From the NCBI GenBank assembly GCA_900539765.1, contig UQDF01000002.1:1-64000 (forward strand): a stretch of DNA of 64,000 bases. The letters are read 5' to 3'. Within the stretch, counting starts at the first letter, position 1, and each line of letters opens with the position of its first letter. A model generated the notes under the pieces. It saw only the letters and a list, made by a program, of their open reading frames with translations. It ran no database searches and had not been told where the DNA came from. Positions 35,828-45,237 of this stretch are shown piece by piece. A program made the position numbers and the translations under genes. The DNA comes from an uncultured Porphyromonas sp. Its GTDB lineage: Bacteria; Bacteroidota; Bacteroidia; Bacteroidales; Porphyromonadaceae.

Positions 35828-37636
35828 ATGAAACGACTATATAGTCTCCTCCTAATCCTGCTCAGCACACTACTTCCGACTTTAGCTCAAAACACCAAAA
35901 CAGTGGCCGAGCGTGACACAATCAGCCGTGAGGTCACTGTGGTGAGCGACAAGGTGAAGCAGATCGATGATACCAATCCTATCTTTACCCCTATACCTCT
36001 GACGAGGCCTCAGATCGAGCGCTACAATCCAGCCACGCCTCGCTCCACGAGAGACTTCACGCCGACCCTCTCGCCAGCACCTACACCTCAGTTGTCTAGC
36101 TTTGCCCGTGAGGTGCCCCAGCCCTACAATGGCATTATGGCTCGTCTCTTCGGAGGCTATGCTCCTGCTTTCGGTGGGGATCTGGCGGGGCAGTGGCACT
36201 TTGGGAGCCAGCATAACGTTCTTTCCTTCGATCTGACGCATCGGTCGGAGCTTTTCACGCTCAGCAAGAACGGACCCAACCGCTCTGTGCATGGTCCTAT
36301 TGATGAGTCCGATGCGGACTATCACTACCTCGAGGAGATACCACGAGAGACCGATATGTACCGCCACGCTACCGAGGGAGTCGTAGGCTACAGCTACCAC
36401 TGGGGAGAGAGTATGGTCAAACTGCAGGGAGGCATCCGCAGTCATATCTTTGCGCACACACCCACACAGCAAAAGCTAGAGCTAAGCACGATACCTCTAC
36501 TAGATCGCACCCGCTGGCAAGACGAGCTACGCGAGTATAGTCTGACAGGACGCATAGACAACCTACAGGCGCAGAACTGGTCTTTCGACCTTGGCGCACG
36601 CTACGCTTTCTTATCCCACTCACTACCCAGCCCTGCACAAAGGGATCTCATTGCTAACGAGCACTTGCACGTGGTAGACGCTGATGGAGCCACCGCCGTG
36701 CAGCTCTCTGATGACTGGTCTCTAGGACTGAGTGCCGATATGCGTATCCGCACGAGCCAGCCCTCACAGCTCTTCCTCCTAGGGGCACACCCGCAGTTTC
36801 GCTATCGTGGGTTCGTTGGCTTTGCCGATCTGGACTTTGCAGGCGGTGTGGGCGTAGACTTTGCCAACCAAGAGGTGGTACTCTACCCAGAGGTTCACCT
36901 ATCGCTCTCTGACCAGAGACGCTGGGAGTGGTACCTACAGGCATCAGGCGGGCTACAAGATGTGAACCCCTTTGACTACCTAACCCGCATACCAGGCATC
37001 ATGCTCGACGCACTGCCTAGACCTGAGCGTCAGCAACTAGGCTCTCGCACAGGAGTCAAGCTACAGCTCGGCTCAGGCACTTACGAGCTGTACGGTGGAT
37101 ACGATCACTACGCCCGCACTTACGGCTTCAACCTCATCCCCTACTACGCTGGCGAAGAGCTGTACGGCTCGTGGCTACAGTCGCAGCGCAACGAGTACAC
37201 GAAGCTCGACATCTTCTACGCTGGGCTAGACCTCTCTACCGTCATCGCACGGGTCTGTGAGCTAAGCCTCGGAGCGCAGTTTAACCATCTTGCCAACTAC
37301 ACCTTCCACGTCCCCAAGCCTTACTTCCAGGGCTATGCCAAGCTAGCCGTTCGTCCTACGAAGCGTCTAGACCTTCGTGGAGTGGTCTACTATGACACTA
37401 GTCTCACTACCAAGATCTTGCACCCCGCCCAGGCTCCCGAGATAGGGCTTCGTGAGGGTGCCGCTAGAGGTTCGCTCACAAGGCTCACCGCTGAGGTGAC
37501 GGCGCAGTACCGCTTGACCAAGATGTGGACGCTCTTTGCCACCTTCGACAGTCAGCACTACGGACTAGGTGCTTATGATATGTCACAGCCCTACAGTGGG
37601 CGCATCGGTGTACAGTTTAATTGGTCCGCTTTATAA
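35828..37636 (+). CDS. Outer-membrane beta-barrel protein
   Basis: A 602-residue protein with a signal peptide (about 1-20, STLLPTLAQ), a proline-rich periplasmic segment (about 50-95) and then alternating strands rich in aromatic residues (for example GDLAGQWHFGSQHNVLSFDLTH and SRTGVKLQLGSGTYELYGGY regions). It ends in a typical barrel strand pattern, SGRIGVQFNWSAL. No TonB box or plug domain is visible, so it is not a standard TonB-dependent receptor. Its place after the TPR gene and before a cytoplasmic fusion enzyme suggests a shared operon. Cargo unknown. Confidence 0.78.
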   Translation: MKRLYSLLLILLSTLLPTLAQNTKTVAERDTISREVTVVSDKVKQIDDTNPIFTPIPLTRPQIERYNPATPRSTRDFTPTLSPAPTPQLSSFAREVPQPYNGIMARLFGGYAPAFGGDLAGQWHFGSQHNVLSFDLTHRSELFTLSKNGPNRSVHGPIDESDADYHYLEEIPRETDMYRHATEGVVGYSYHWGESMVKLQGGIRSHIFAHTPTQQKLELSTIPLLDRTRWQDELREYSLTGRIDNLQAQNWSFDLGARYAFLSHSLPSPAQRDLIANEHLHVVDADGATAVQLSDDWSLGLSADMRIRTSQPSQLFLLGAHPQFRYRGFVGFADLDFAGGVGVDFANQEVVLYPEVHLSLSDQRRWEWYLQASGGLQDVNPFDYLTRIPGIMLDALPRPERQQLGSRTGVKLQLGSGTYELYGGYDHYARTYGFNLIPYYAGEELYGSWLQSQRNEYTKLDIFYAGLDLSTVIARVCELSLGAQFNHLANYTFHVPKPYFQGYAKLAVRPTKRLDLRGVVYYDTSLTTKILHPAQAPEIGLREGAARGSLTRLTAEVTAQYRLTKMWTLFATFDSQHYGLGAYDMSQPYSGRIGVQFNWSAL

Positions 37637-37652
37637 CAATGAAAGGAGTCGT

Positions 37653-38915
37653 ATGATGAATCAAGCAAAGAGTGGCGGCTATAAGTTTCTCGCCATCAAA
37701 GACCGCAACTGCCTACTCGGAAGCAATGGCGAGATCGCTCTAGAGGATCGCGAAGCTCTTCTAGAGGTGCAGGAGGAGTACGCCCTGCGTGTGGCGGTCG
37801 CCAGCGAAGCTCCTATGACTAGTCTTCTGAAGATCTCGGAGCTGCTGCAACTACCACGCAACAGTGGCTACGTCATCTCCCATCTAGGCGCACGCGTTCA
37901 CAACTGTCGTACGGGTCGTGAGCTAGCCTCTCGTCCTCTCCGTGCGGAGCAGCTCACGCATCTCTACGAGCTGGTCGATAGCGACTACACGCTCGCACTC
38001 ATAGGTGAGAAAGCGCTCTACGCTACGAAGACCCATCAGCCACGTATCCTCCAGCTCGCCAAGCTTTGGAGCATGCCGATCCTAGACTTGACCAAAGCAA
38101 ATGAACCCTTCAAAGCTCCTGCCGAGCCGATCTTTAGAGCTATCATCTTAGCCAGACAAGATCGCCTGGCGAAGCTGAGCGACCTGCTTAATTCAGGACA
38201 AGGCTTGACCGCTACCTTCTACGATGAGCCGATGAATGAGCTCTCAGTCGTAGCCTCTGGCGTCAGCCTGCGAGGAGCGCTCGACTTTATTCTCGACCGA
38301 CTAGACCTCAACCAGCAAAACGTCATTGCCGTCGGCACCACCCTAGAGGATGCCGCCATGGTGCAGCGTGCAGGACTAGGCGTAGCTATGGCAAACGCTC
38401 CCGAGCCGCTCAAGAGCTGCGCTGACTACATCACCACCTCTTGCGATGCTGCGGGCTTAGCCCATATGATCACCAAGCAGATCAAGCTGCGCTACGATGG
38501 AGTCCCCTTTGACCCAGAAGATGCCAACGAGATCATGCCCAACACGCTCATGGGTACGCTCGGTATGCGCTGCACAGAGATAGCTCGTGGCTATGTCACG
38601 GGTACTATGCCCGTGGACAATCGTACGAGACAACCGATGGGTATACTGCACGGAGGGGCTTCGCTAGCCTTTGCCGAGACCCTCGCAGGACTAGGGTCAG
38701 TAGCCATAGCCAACGAAGGCGAGATACAGGTTGGCATGCAGGTGAGTGGCTACCACGTCTCCTCGACAGTCGTCGGAGACACCGTGCGAGGTGTCGCTAC
38801 GATACTCCACAAGGGGCGCAGCACACACGTCTGGAACGTAGATATCTACTCCACCCAGAGTGGCAAGCTGATCTGCACCTGCCGTGTCATCAACAGTATC
38901 ATCAAGCAGCGCTAA
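37653..38915 (+). CDS. Degenerate HAD-fold domain fused to hotdog thioesterase
   Basis: A 420-residue cytoplasmic fusion. Residues 1 to about 275 have the Cof-type HAD layout, but the catalytic residues are gone. The DxDGTLL motif is replaced by FLAIKDRNCLL, the motif III Lys by Leu in SGVSLRGAL, and the GDGxND motif by VGTTLEDAAM. The following AGLGVAMANAPEPLKSCADYIT region is intact. Residues from about 295 form a PaaI-type hotdog thioesterase with GTMPVDNRTRQPMGILHGGASLAFAET (His and Glu/Asp site) and HKGRSTHVWNVDI. The thioesterase is predicted to hydrolyse an acyl-CoA, possibly the menaquinone precursor DHNA-CoA. An AAAGGAG site lies five bases before the ATG at 37653; ATG at 37656 is the alternative. 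Confidence 0.85.
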   Translation: MMNQAKSGGYKFLAIKDRNCLLGSNGEIALEDREALLEVQEEYALRVAVASEAPMTSLLKISELLQLPRNSGYVISHLGARVHNCRTGRELASRPLRAEQLTHLYELVDSDYTLALIGEKALYATKTHQPRILQLAKLWSMPILDLTKANEPFKAPAEPIFRAIILARQDRLAKLSDLLNSGQGLTATFYDEPMNELSVVASGVSLRGALDFILDRLDLNQQNVIAVGTTLEDAAMVQRAGLGVAMANAPEPLKSCADYITTSCDAAGLAHMITKQIKLRYDGVPFDPEDANEIMPNTLMGTLGMRCTEIARGYVTGTMPVDNRTRQPMGILHGGASLAFAETLAGLGSVAIANEGEIQVGMQVSGYHVSSTVVGDTVRGVATILHKGRSTHVWNVDIYSTQSGKLICTCRVINSIIKQR

Positions 38916-38930
38916 GCATCGGAATACGCT

Positions 38931-40163
38931 ATGAGCCAACTCCTAGAGCGATTTCTCCGCTACGCAAAGGTTCACACCACCTCCGATCCGAATAGCCCTA
39001 CGAAGCCCTCGACACCCTGTCAGTGGGACTTGCTCCAGATGCTTCACACTGAGCTAGAGGAGCTACAGATCCCCTCCACCTGCTACGATGCAGGCTATCT
39101 GATAGCGCAAATCCCCGCCACCACTGGCTACGAAGAGGTACCTCGCATCGCACTTCTCGCTCATGTAGACACCTCACCCGAAGCTCCAGGCGAAAAGGTC
39201 TCTCCCTGTCTCCACCCCAACTACGACGGCAAGCCGATCCAGCTCAAGGGCAGCACACTGAACCCCAGCGACTACCCCGACCTGCTGCGCTATGTAGGGC
39301 ATACGCTCATCACAAGCGACGGGACGACACTCCTCGGAGCCGACGACAAGGCAGGCGTCGCTATCTTGATGACCCTTGCTGCGGAGCTCCAGAGTAAGCC
39401 TGAGCTAGCGCACGGACCTATCGCACTAGCCTTCACGACAGACGAAGAGGTGGGGCGAGGACTGGAGGCCTTTGACGAGAGCCAGCTTCAGGCTACCTAC
39501 GCTTACACCATCGATGGAGGACTCGAGGGCGAGTTTGAGTACGAATGCTTTCACGCAGCCTCTGCACGCATCACCGCTACGGGACACAACGTCCACCCAG
39601 GCAGCGCCTACCACACGATGCGTCACGCACTCCAGTCGCTCATCAAGCTCGACAACAGACTAGGTTATGAGAGCGAGCGACCCGAGGTGACCCAGGGACG
39701 GGAGGGCTTCCTGCACCTATGCCACATGGCGGGAGATGTCTCGTCCGCAACCGCTGAGTACATCATCCGCGACCACGACCGCCAGCTCCTAGAACAACGC
39801 ATAGCCCGCATCCGAGAGATAGCTCAGCAGATCAACGAAGAGCCATACGCCGCACAGCTAGCGGTCGAAGTCTCCTACCAGTACCGCAATATGTACGACT
39901 ACATCGCTCCGCACCCAGAGATCATCGAGCACGCTATCGCAGCCTACGAGGCGGTCGGTGTCCAGCCGATCATCCAGCCGATACGTGGCGGCACCGACGG
40001 AGCGGTTCTCTCGGAGCGAGGCATCCCCTGCCCCAACATCTTCACCAGTGGGGGCAACTTCCACTCCATCCACGAGTACTGTTCGCTCGATGCTATGGAG
40101 CGCTGCCTCTCTATCGTGACGCAGCTAGTTCGTCGCTATGCAGTATCGCAGGCATTAGACTAA
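38931..40163 (+). CDS. pepT: Peptidase T (tripeptidase)
   Basis: Di-zinc M20B aminopeptidase that removes the N-terminal residue of tripeptides, in the cytoplasm. The 410 residues carry the metal ligands in LLAHVDTSPEAPG (His, Asp), TLLGADDKAGVAIL, FTTDEEVGRGLEAFD (catalytic Glu) and FHAASARITATGHNVHPGSA-type lid. The C-terminal PIRGGTDGAVLSERGIPCPN is typical. It starts 15 bases after the HAD-thioesterase gene, making it the last gene of that operon. It fits a peptide-fermenting organism. Confidence 0.94.
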   Translation: MSQLLERFLRYAKVHTTSDPNSPTKPSTPCQWDLLQMLHTELEELQIPSTCYDAGYLIAQIPATTGYEEVPRIALLAHVDTSPEAPGEKVSPCLHPNYDGKPIQLKGSTLNPSDYPDLLRYVGHTLITSDGTTLLGADDKAGVAILMTLAAELQSKPELAHGPIALAFTTDEEVGRGLEAFDESQLQATYAYTIDGGLEGEFEYECFHAASARITATGHNVHPGSAYHTMRHALQSLIKLDNRLGYESERPEVTQGREGFLHLCHMAGDVSSATAEYIIRDHDRQLLEQRIARIREIAQQINEEPYAAQLAVEVSYQYRNMYDYIAPHPEIIEHAIAAYEAVGVQPIIQPIRGGTDGAVLSERGIPCPNIFTSGGNFHSIHEYCSLDAMERCLSIVTQLVRRYAVSQALD

Positions 40164-40227
40164 AAGCCAACTCCACACCCTAAATTTGCGAAGTTGAGAA
40201 GGACAGAGGTAGTTCTCCTCGTTTTCG

Positions 40228-40235
40228 TACCTTTG
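40228..40235 (+). promoter_or_regulatory. Candidate -7 box of lipoprotein gene
   Basis: TACCTTTG matches TAnnTTTG, about 110 bases before the lipoprotein start. No TTG at the ideal spacing. Confidence 0.45.
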
Positions 40236-40345
40236 CTCGTTGGGGGAGGTCTATATCTTCAGCTGAATGACAACAATCATCTGCTGTAGTGCCTCCCTTC
40301 GCTATTTAGCCTCTGATATACATACACTAACAAGGTTAGAATACT

Positions 40346-42001
40346 ATGAATAAGCAAATCTATTTGGTCCTTGCGTTGATTTTGTCAACTTGCTTTGGAC
40401 TAGTCAGTTGTTACCAAGATTGTCCCGATGATGGTGGCGATCCCAACAAGAAGGGTCCTAGTAAGGAAGATACGATTCCGATGGGCGAGTACACACCTAT
40501 CTATGAGCTAGATGCTGACGGCAATCTGAAGCATCTGCCGATCCCCTTCGTAGACTTTACGGCAGGCGAGCTACCTCTCAAAAAGTGGGAGGCAGACCAC
40601 GGAGCCGTGCTACAAACGGAGAAGATATCTGAGTTCAAGGACAAAAAAGTCAAGAGCTACGTCTTCAACACACAGGATAGGAGTGGCAAGCAGCCACTAC
40701 GCATCTACCTCGTCGGCGATGCGGGTCAGGGCAAACTACAGGTGTCCACCCTGCTCCTAGACAAAAAGCTTGTCTACACCGAAGATGGCGCCATCAAGCA
40801 AGACTTCGACATTATGACCATCAACGATGGCTTTGAGGCACTAGACAACAGCTCCAGCAAGACGCCTATGTACCGCAAGGGCAACCTTGTCGTGGGTGTC
40901 TCTCTAGCTGACACTCCAGGCTTCGCGCAGCTCTCATTTATCCCGATGCCTGGGTCGGTCGCTACGGGCAACTTTGACAAGAGTCTCAAGGACTTCCCCT
41001 TCGCCAGCAAGAAGGCTAAGGAGACCTCTCTCGATGAGATCCGCAAGTATGAGGCTACTCTAGGTCTCAGACAGGAGAAGGCGCAGAGTGACCCCAAGCG
41101 TGCCAACTTCATCACGAAGGATAAGCAGAAGGGCAACTTCGACCTCGTCGCTTACTACCCACAGGGCTACACCTCCAATGGTGACACCTACAAGCCTGGT
41201 ATCCTAGCACTCAGCTATGCACTCACCATCGATATGATTGAGAGCAATCCCGATGTTGCCGAGTGGTTTGTACGCAATGGCTTTAGCAAGCCTCAGAAGT
41301 CAGACATTAGCGACAAGACCTTCACCAGCGAAAACGACTACTACACGCTCCTCATTATGGAGGGTGGTCAGGGTATCGCCTTTAGCTTCTCTGCCAAGGA
41401 GGAGGCTCCCACACCCGATCCCGTAGAGGACACCAGCATCTTCCCCTCCTACAACTTTGGGGAGAAGTTTAACCCCGCCGATGTACCCACCCCAGGGACA
41501 CCCGCTGGCTCTATATACACCAGTGAGATGGCTAAGGGAGAGAATATCACCTACAACGCTCCTGGAAAAGACGATGATGGCAAGATAGACTATTCCTCTA
41601 CTTACCTGCAAGTCTTAATTAAAAGCCCTCAAAAAGATTCTTCCGCCGCCATTAACGGCTATTACTACTACCCCTCCTACGAAGCCACAGAGGCTACGAT
41701 GCACGTTTACGATAATGGTGGACTAGCCATCAATCACGCTAAGAAGTTTAAGACGGGCATCGACAAGGAGCTCAAGGCTGTCCTCGAGAAAGCGGGCTAC
41801 CAATACACTGGTACGGATACAAGTAGTCTAGGCAACGAATATTGGTACTACTACAACGCCAAGGAGAATGTATCACTACATATAGTGAAGCTCTCGGGGC
41901 TAGGATCTTCTACAATGTCTGCATCTTTCTTCTCTGGCGATGACTACAAGCCTCAAGCGGGCAAGCAGATCCGCCTGAACACACACTACTTACGTCACTA
42001 A
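40346..42001 (+). CDS. Lipoprotein of unknown function with internal modules
   Basis: A 551-residue lipoprotein. The lipobox GLVSC places the acylated Cys at residue 22, and the following D/G/K-rich stretch (PDDGGDPNKKG) lacks membrane-retention signals known for inner-membrane lipoproteins. It is probably in the outer membrane and may be surface exposed. The mature chain has at least two similar modules near residues 310-355 and 465-525. Each has a helix ending in G-F/Y (VRNGFSKPQ, LEKAGYQYT), then a YYY-type strand and a strand with I/V-rich core. No family was recognised. It is monocistronic with its own terminator. Confidence 0.8.
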   Translation: MNKQIYLVLALILSTCFGLVSCYQDCPDDGGDPNKKGPSKEDTIPMGEYTPIYELDADGNLKHLPIPFVDFTAGELPLKKWEADHGAVLQTEKISEFKDKKVKSYVFNTQDRSGKQPLRIYLVGDAGQGKLQVSTLLLDKKLVYTEDGAIKQDFDIMTINDGFEALDNSSSKTPMYRKGNLVVGVSLADTPGFAQLSFIPMPGSVATGNFDKSLKDFPFASKKAKETSLDEIRKYEATLGLRQEKAQSDPKRANFITKDKQKGNFDLVAYYPQGYTSNGDTYKPGILALSYALTIDMIESNPDVAEWFVRNGFSKPQKSDISDKTFTSENDYYTLLIMEGGQGIAFSFSAKEEAPTPDPVEDTSIFPSYNFGEKFNPADVPTPGTPAGSIYTSEMAKGENITYNAPGKDDDGKIDYSSTYLQVLIKSPQKDSSAAINGYYYYPSYEATEATMHVYDNGGLAINHAKKFKTGIDKELKAVLEKAGYQYTGTDTSSLGNEYWYYYNAKENVSLHIVKLSGLGSSTMSASFFSGDDYKPQAGKQIRLNTHYLRH

Positions 42002-42049
42002 GCAGGAGCCTGTCGCCACAGTACGACAGCTCCAGCGCACTAAACAGAG

Positions 42050-42089
42050 CAAGAGCCTACTCGCTAATCAGCGGGCAGGCTCTTGTTTT
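42050..42089 (+). terminator. Terminator of lipoprotein gene
   Basis: CAAGAGCCT (42050-42058) pairs with AGGCTCTTG (42077-42085), with an inner CGCT/AGCG stem, followed by TTTTA. Confidence 0.85.
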
Positions 42090-42170
42090 ATAGATCAATT
42101 GTTTGTGCTAAAGCTTCGTTTGAGCTATTGAGGTCTAACTATTGGACTAGCTACGAGGTTGGCTATTAGT

Positions 42171-43067
42171 CTAGCTTTTGGGCTGCGGGACCAAGATGGG
42201 TAGTTGCTGCTTTTGGATCGTGATCTCGATACAACGTCCCAGCTCGATGAGCTCGCCATCGACCTGTGCATAGCCCTCCTCCTCACGCTCTATGATGAGA
42301 TGGTTGGTGCGGTAGATGTCGATAGAGGCGTTCTCATCCACACGCTTTGTAAAGAGACTGATGGCCACTTTAGGAGCTTTGAGTAAAGACATATCTCTAA
42401 TGACCACCACGTCAAAGAGTCCGTCATCTAGCTCGGCATCGGGCGCTATGATTGCATTATTGCCATACTGATCCGCATTAGCGCAGGTCACAAGAAAAGC
42501 TTTCTGCTCGATCACCTCACCATTGAGATGAAGGCGATAGAGCGAGGACTTGTGCTTGATAAACTGATCGACCGTCGAGAGAACGTAGGAGAGCGGCCCT
42601 CGAAAGTTTTTCTGATCATAGCTAGCGGTCACCTGAGCATCAAAGCCCACGCCGAAGGTCACAAAAAAGGGTACTCCATCGGCCTCGCAACAGTCGATCC
42701 GCTTGACATACCCTCGGCGAATAACCTCTAGGGCTGCTTCGGGGTCTAGCGGTATGTCTAGTGAGCGCGCCAACCCATTGCCCGATCCCATCGGGACGAT
42801 GCCGAGAGACATATTCGTAGGGCGCACCGCATCGGCTACCTCATTGATCGTACCATCTCCACCGATCGCGATAACTGTGTCAAACCCTTGACCAGCTATA
42901 TCCTTGATGATGCGATCGGCATGTCCCTCCCCGTTGGTATAGACGAAGTATAGCTCACTGTCATTGTCCGAGAGCATATTAAATGCGAGCTCTGGCAAAC
43001 TCGTCTTCCTAGAGGTGCCAGAGATAGGATTGATGATGACAAGATACTTCTTTTGAGAGCTTAGCAT
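42171..43067 (-). CDS. Diacylglycerol/lipid kinase family protein (YegS/DgkB-like)
   Basis: A 298-residue kinase of the DAGK catalytic superfamily, predicted to phosphorylate a lipid (diacylglycerol or sphingoid base) at the inner membrane face. Motifs: VIINPISGTSRK at the N-terminus, IAIGGDGTINEVADAV (nucleotide loop), IVPMGSGNGLARSL, then DAELDDGLFDVVVIRD. Porphyromonas make sphingolipids, so a sphingoid-base substrate is possible. The ATG at 43067 was chosen because the upstream in-frame extension overlaps queF and has no similarity. It starts 13 bases after the queF stop. Confidence 0.87.
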   Translation of the reverse strand: MLSSQKKYLVIINPISGTSRKTSLPELAFNMLSDNDSELYFVYTNGEGHADRIIKDIAGQGFDTVIAIGGDGTINEVADAVRPTNMSLGIVPMGSGNGLARSLDIPLDPEAALEVIRRGYVKRIDCCEADGVPFFVTFGVGFDAQVTASYDQKNFRGPLSYVLSTVDQFIKHKSSLYRLHLNGEVIEQKAFLVTCANADQYGNNAIIAPDAELDDGLFDVVVIRDMSLLKAPKVAISLFTKRVDENASIDIYRTNHLIIEREEEGYAQVDGELIELGRCIEITIQKQQLPILVPQPKS

Positions 43068-43080
43068 ACGACCCAGATCT

Positions 43081-43572
43081 CTAGTGGTGGAAAGCAAGCA
43101 TACGCTCACGAGCATACGACTCGTAGGGCGTGCCTGGACGACCGTAATTGCAAAAAGGCACAATGCTGATGCCCCCTCGTGGCGAGAAGTCGCCCGTCAC
43201 CTCGATATACTTCGGGTTCATCAGACGGATCAGGTCATCCATAATGATGTTCACACAATCTTCATGAAAGGCGCCATGCGAGCGAAAGCTAAAGAGATAG
43301 AGCTTGAGGCTCTTGCTCTCGACCATACGCACGTCTGGGACATACTCTATATATATAGTGGCGAAGTCAGGCTGCCCAGTGATAGGACAGAGTGCTGTAA
43401 ACTCAGGGCACTCGAAGCGTACGCGATAGTCTCGGTCTTGATGCCTATTCTCAAAAGCCTCTAGCACACTCGGATCGTAGTCCTGTGCGTAGACGGTGCG
43501 CTTATTGCCTAGGAGGGATAGTCCCTCGACAGCTCCGTCACGAGCTCCCGAGGAAGATATAGTTTCTTTCAT
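43081..43572 (-). CDS. queF: NADPH-dependent preQ0 reductase
   Basis: Reduces the nitrile 7-cyano-7-deazaguanine (preQ0) to preQ1 in queuosine synthesis. The 163 residues match the short unimodular QueF. The active-site Cys lies in [14 protein letters not shown] (about 62), the catalytic Asp in the same motif, and the QueF motif is seen as [20 protein letters not shown]. It is followed by the lipid kinase gene at 13 bases. No other queuosine gene is in the window. Confidence 0.95.
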   Translation of the reverse strand: MKETISSSGARDGAVEGLSLLGNKRTVYAQDYDPSVLEAFENRHQDRDYRVRFECPEFTALCPITGQPDFATIYIEYVPDVRMVESKSLKLYLFSFRSHGAFHEDCVNIIMDDLIRLMNPKYIEVTGDFSPRGGISIVPFCNYGRPGTPYESYARERMLAFHH

Positions 43573-43594
43573 ATTACAGGTTTAGGGTATGATA

Positions 43595-43638
43595 CTAGTG
43601 CTACTACACCTCTAGTAGCACTAGTATCTATAGCATTA
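43595..43638 (+). repeat. Degenerate 9-bp array
   Basis: CTAGTGCTA, an 8-base variant CTACACCT, CTAGTAGCA, CTAGTATCT and ATAGCATTA in near register, between queF and phoH. It is the same family as at 2.6 and 12.7 kb, but with an 8-base slip. Confidence 0.75.
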
Positions 43639-45072
43639 GAGTAGGTGTGAAGCCAGCTCACTGAGTTCGCTACGCTCACCCTTGATTAGGTTCACATGTG
43701 CGAAGAGCGTCTCGCCACGCATCTTATCGATCATGTAGGCCAGACCATTACTTTGGCTGTCTAGATAAAGCGAATCAATCTGCTCCACGTCACCGCAGAA
43801 GATCATCTTCGTCCCCTCACCAGCACGTGTGATGATCGTCTTGACCTCGTTCGGGGTTAGGTTTTGCGCCTCGTCGACGATCACGATAGCGTCTGCCAGA
43901 CTACGACCACGCAGATAGGCCAGAGCCTCGATGATGAGCTTATTGTCCTGCTGCAGCTTCTCCAGCTCAGCCTGCTGCTTGCCACCCTTAAACTGCGACT
44001 TGATCACATTCAGGTTGTCAAAGAGGGGCTGCATATAGGGACGTATCTTCTCCTGCTCCGTACCTGGCAGAGCGCCAAGATCCTTATTTGAAAGCGCCAC
44101 AATAGGACGCGCCAGCATGATTTGCCCATAGCGGTCAGCTTGGTCTAGAGCAGCAGCGAGCGCTAGGAGCGTTTTACCCGTACCAGCCTTACCCGAGAGT
44201 GCTACGAGGAGCACGTTGGGGTCCATCAGCACATCGAAGGCAAAAGCCTGTTCCGCATTTCTAGGCGTGATGCCCATGTGGGTGTACTTGTCCACCCGCT
44301 TCACCATCGCCTCAAAGGGATTGTAGCGCGCCAGCACACTGCTCTGGTCACTCTTGAGGACGAAGCACTCATTCGGCTGTATCTTGTCGCCAAACTCAAA
44401 TTCATCGAGTGGGACTCCCTGCTCATTGTTGTAGAGACGATTGATAAGCTCCACATCGATTCCCTCGAAGACAGGCTGAGCCTCGTCAAAGAGGTCGAAG
44501 GTCTGCACCTTATCATTGAAGTAATCCTCGACAGGGATGCCGAGTGACTTAGCCTTCATACGGAGGTTGATGTCCTTGCTCACGAGGATCGTCTGCTCCC
44601 CCTCATTTGCCTCTGCGATGTGCAGTGTGGCACTCAGGATCTTGTGGTCGGGGATGTTCTCCCCAAAGGCATGCGCCACACGCTCATGAGTCTTATTGCC
44701 TAGATAGACGTAGAGACGACCTCTCCCCTCACCTAGATCAACGCCATGCTCGAAGAAGTCAGCCCCCGTCAGCTCATCAAGCTTTCGGACGAAGGCACGT
44801 GCGTTGAAGTTGATTTGATCGGAGCCTTTCTTAAACTTGTCCAGCTCCTCGAGTACCACGATGGGGATATAGATATCGTTGTCCTCAAACTTGTCGATAC
44901 ACTCGAAGTCGTGCAAGATGACATTAGTGTCCAGGACAAAGTTCTTACTGTGCGATACTCTTGGAGCTTTGCTCTTAGCACTGGAGCGGGGCGTTTTCTT
45001 TGATTGACTCTTGTTGGTGGTCCCCTCTTGCTCTGTAGTAGCAGAGGAAGTCTTCTTTTGAGCTGTTGGCAT
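43636..45072 (-). CDS. PhoH-family ATPase with N-terminal PIN domain
   Basis: A 478-residue fusion of a PIN ribonuclease domain and a PhoH ATPase. A K/S/T-rich leader (1-38) precedes the PIN domain (about 44-180) with acidic residues in FVLDTNVILHDFE and LVSKDINLRMKAKSLG. The PhoH domain (about 250-470) has Walker A in ALSGKAGTGKTLL and Walker B in IVIVDEAQNLTPNEVKTIITRAG with GDVEQID. PIN-PhoH proteins unwind and cleave RNA. It sits alone; a TAACTTTG box on the minus strand (complement of 45122-45129) is about 55 bases upstream. Confidence 0.92.
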   Translation of the reverse strand: MPTAQKKTSSATTEQEGTTNKSQSKKTPRSSAKSKAPRVSHSKNFVLDTNVILHDFECIDKFEDNDIYIPIVVLEELDKFKKGSDQINFNARAFVRKLDELTGADFFEHGVDLGEGRGRLYVYLGNKTHERVAHAFGENIPDHKILSATLHIAEANEGEQTILVSKDINLRMKAKSLGIPVEDYFNDKVQTFDLFDEAQPVFEGIDVELINRLYNNEQGVPLDEFEFGDKIQPNECFVLKSDQSSVLARYNPFEAMVKRVDKYTHMGITPRNAEQAFAFDVLMDPNVLLVALSGKAGTGKTLLALAAALDQADRYGQIMLARPIVALSNKDLGALPGTEQEKIRPYMQPLFDNLNVIKSQFKGGKQQAELEKLQQDNKLIIEALAYLRGRSLADAIVIVDEAQNLTPNEVKTIITRAGEGTKMIFCGDVEQIDSLYLDSQSNGLAYMIDKMRGETLFAHVNLIKGERSELSELASHLL

Positions 45073-45121
45073 ATTGGTCTGTTTTTTCTAGTTCATACAC
45101 GCAAGCTTTGCTTGCTCGTCC

Positions 45122-45129
45122 CAAAGTTA
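45122..45129 (-). promoter_or_regulatory. Candidate -7 box of phoH
   Basis: TAACTTTG on the minus strand matches TAnnTTTG; there is a CTG where TTG would be expected after a 20-base spacer. The divergent hexomutase gene has its own box at 45238. Confidence 0.5.
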
Positions 45130-45237
45130 GCTATTTTGTACCAAATGACCAGCATCTAGGGAGAGAGAGTCTTTTGTCTAGAGAGTCAGGGCCTCACTGA
45201 GCAAGCGAAAGATGTCGCTGGTTTGAAATATATTTGG

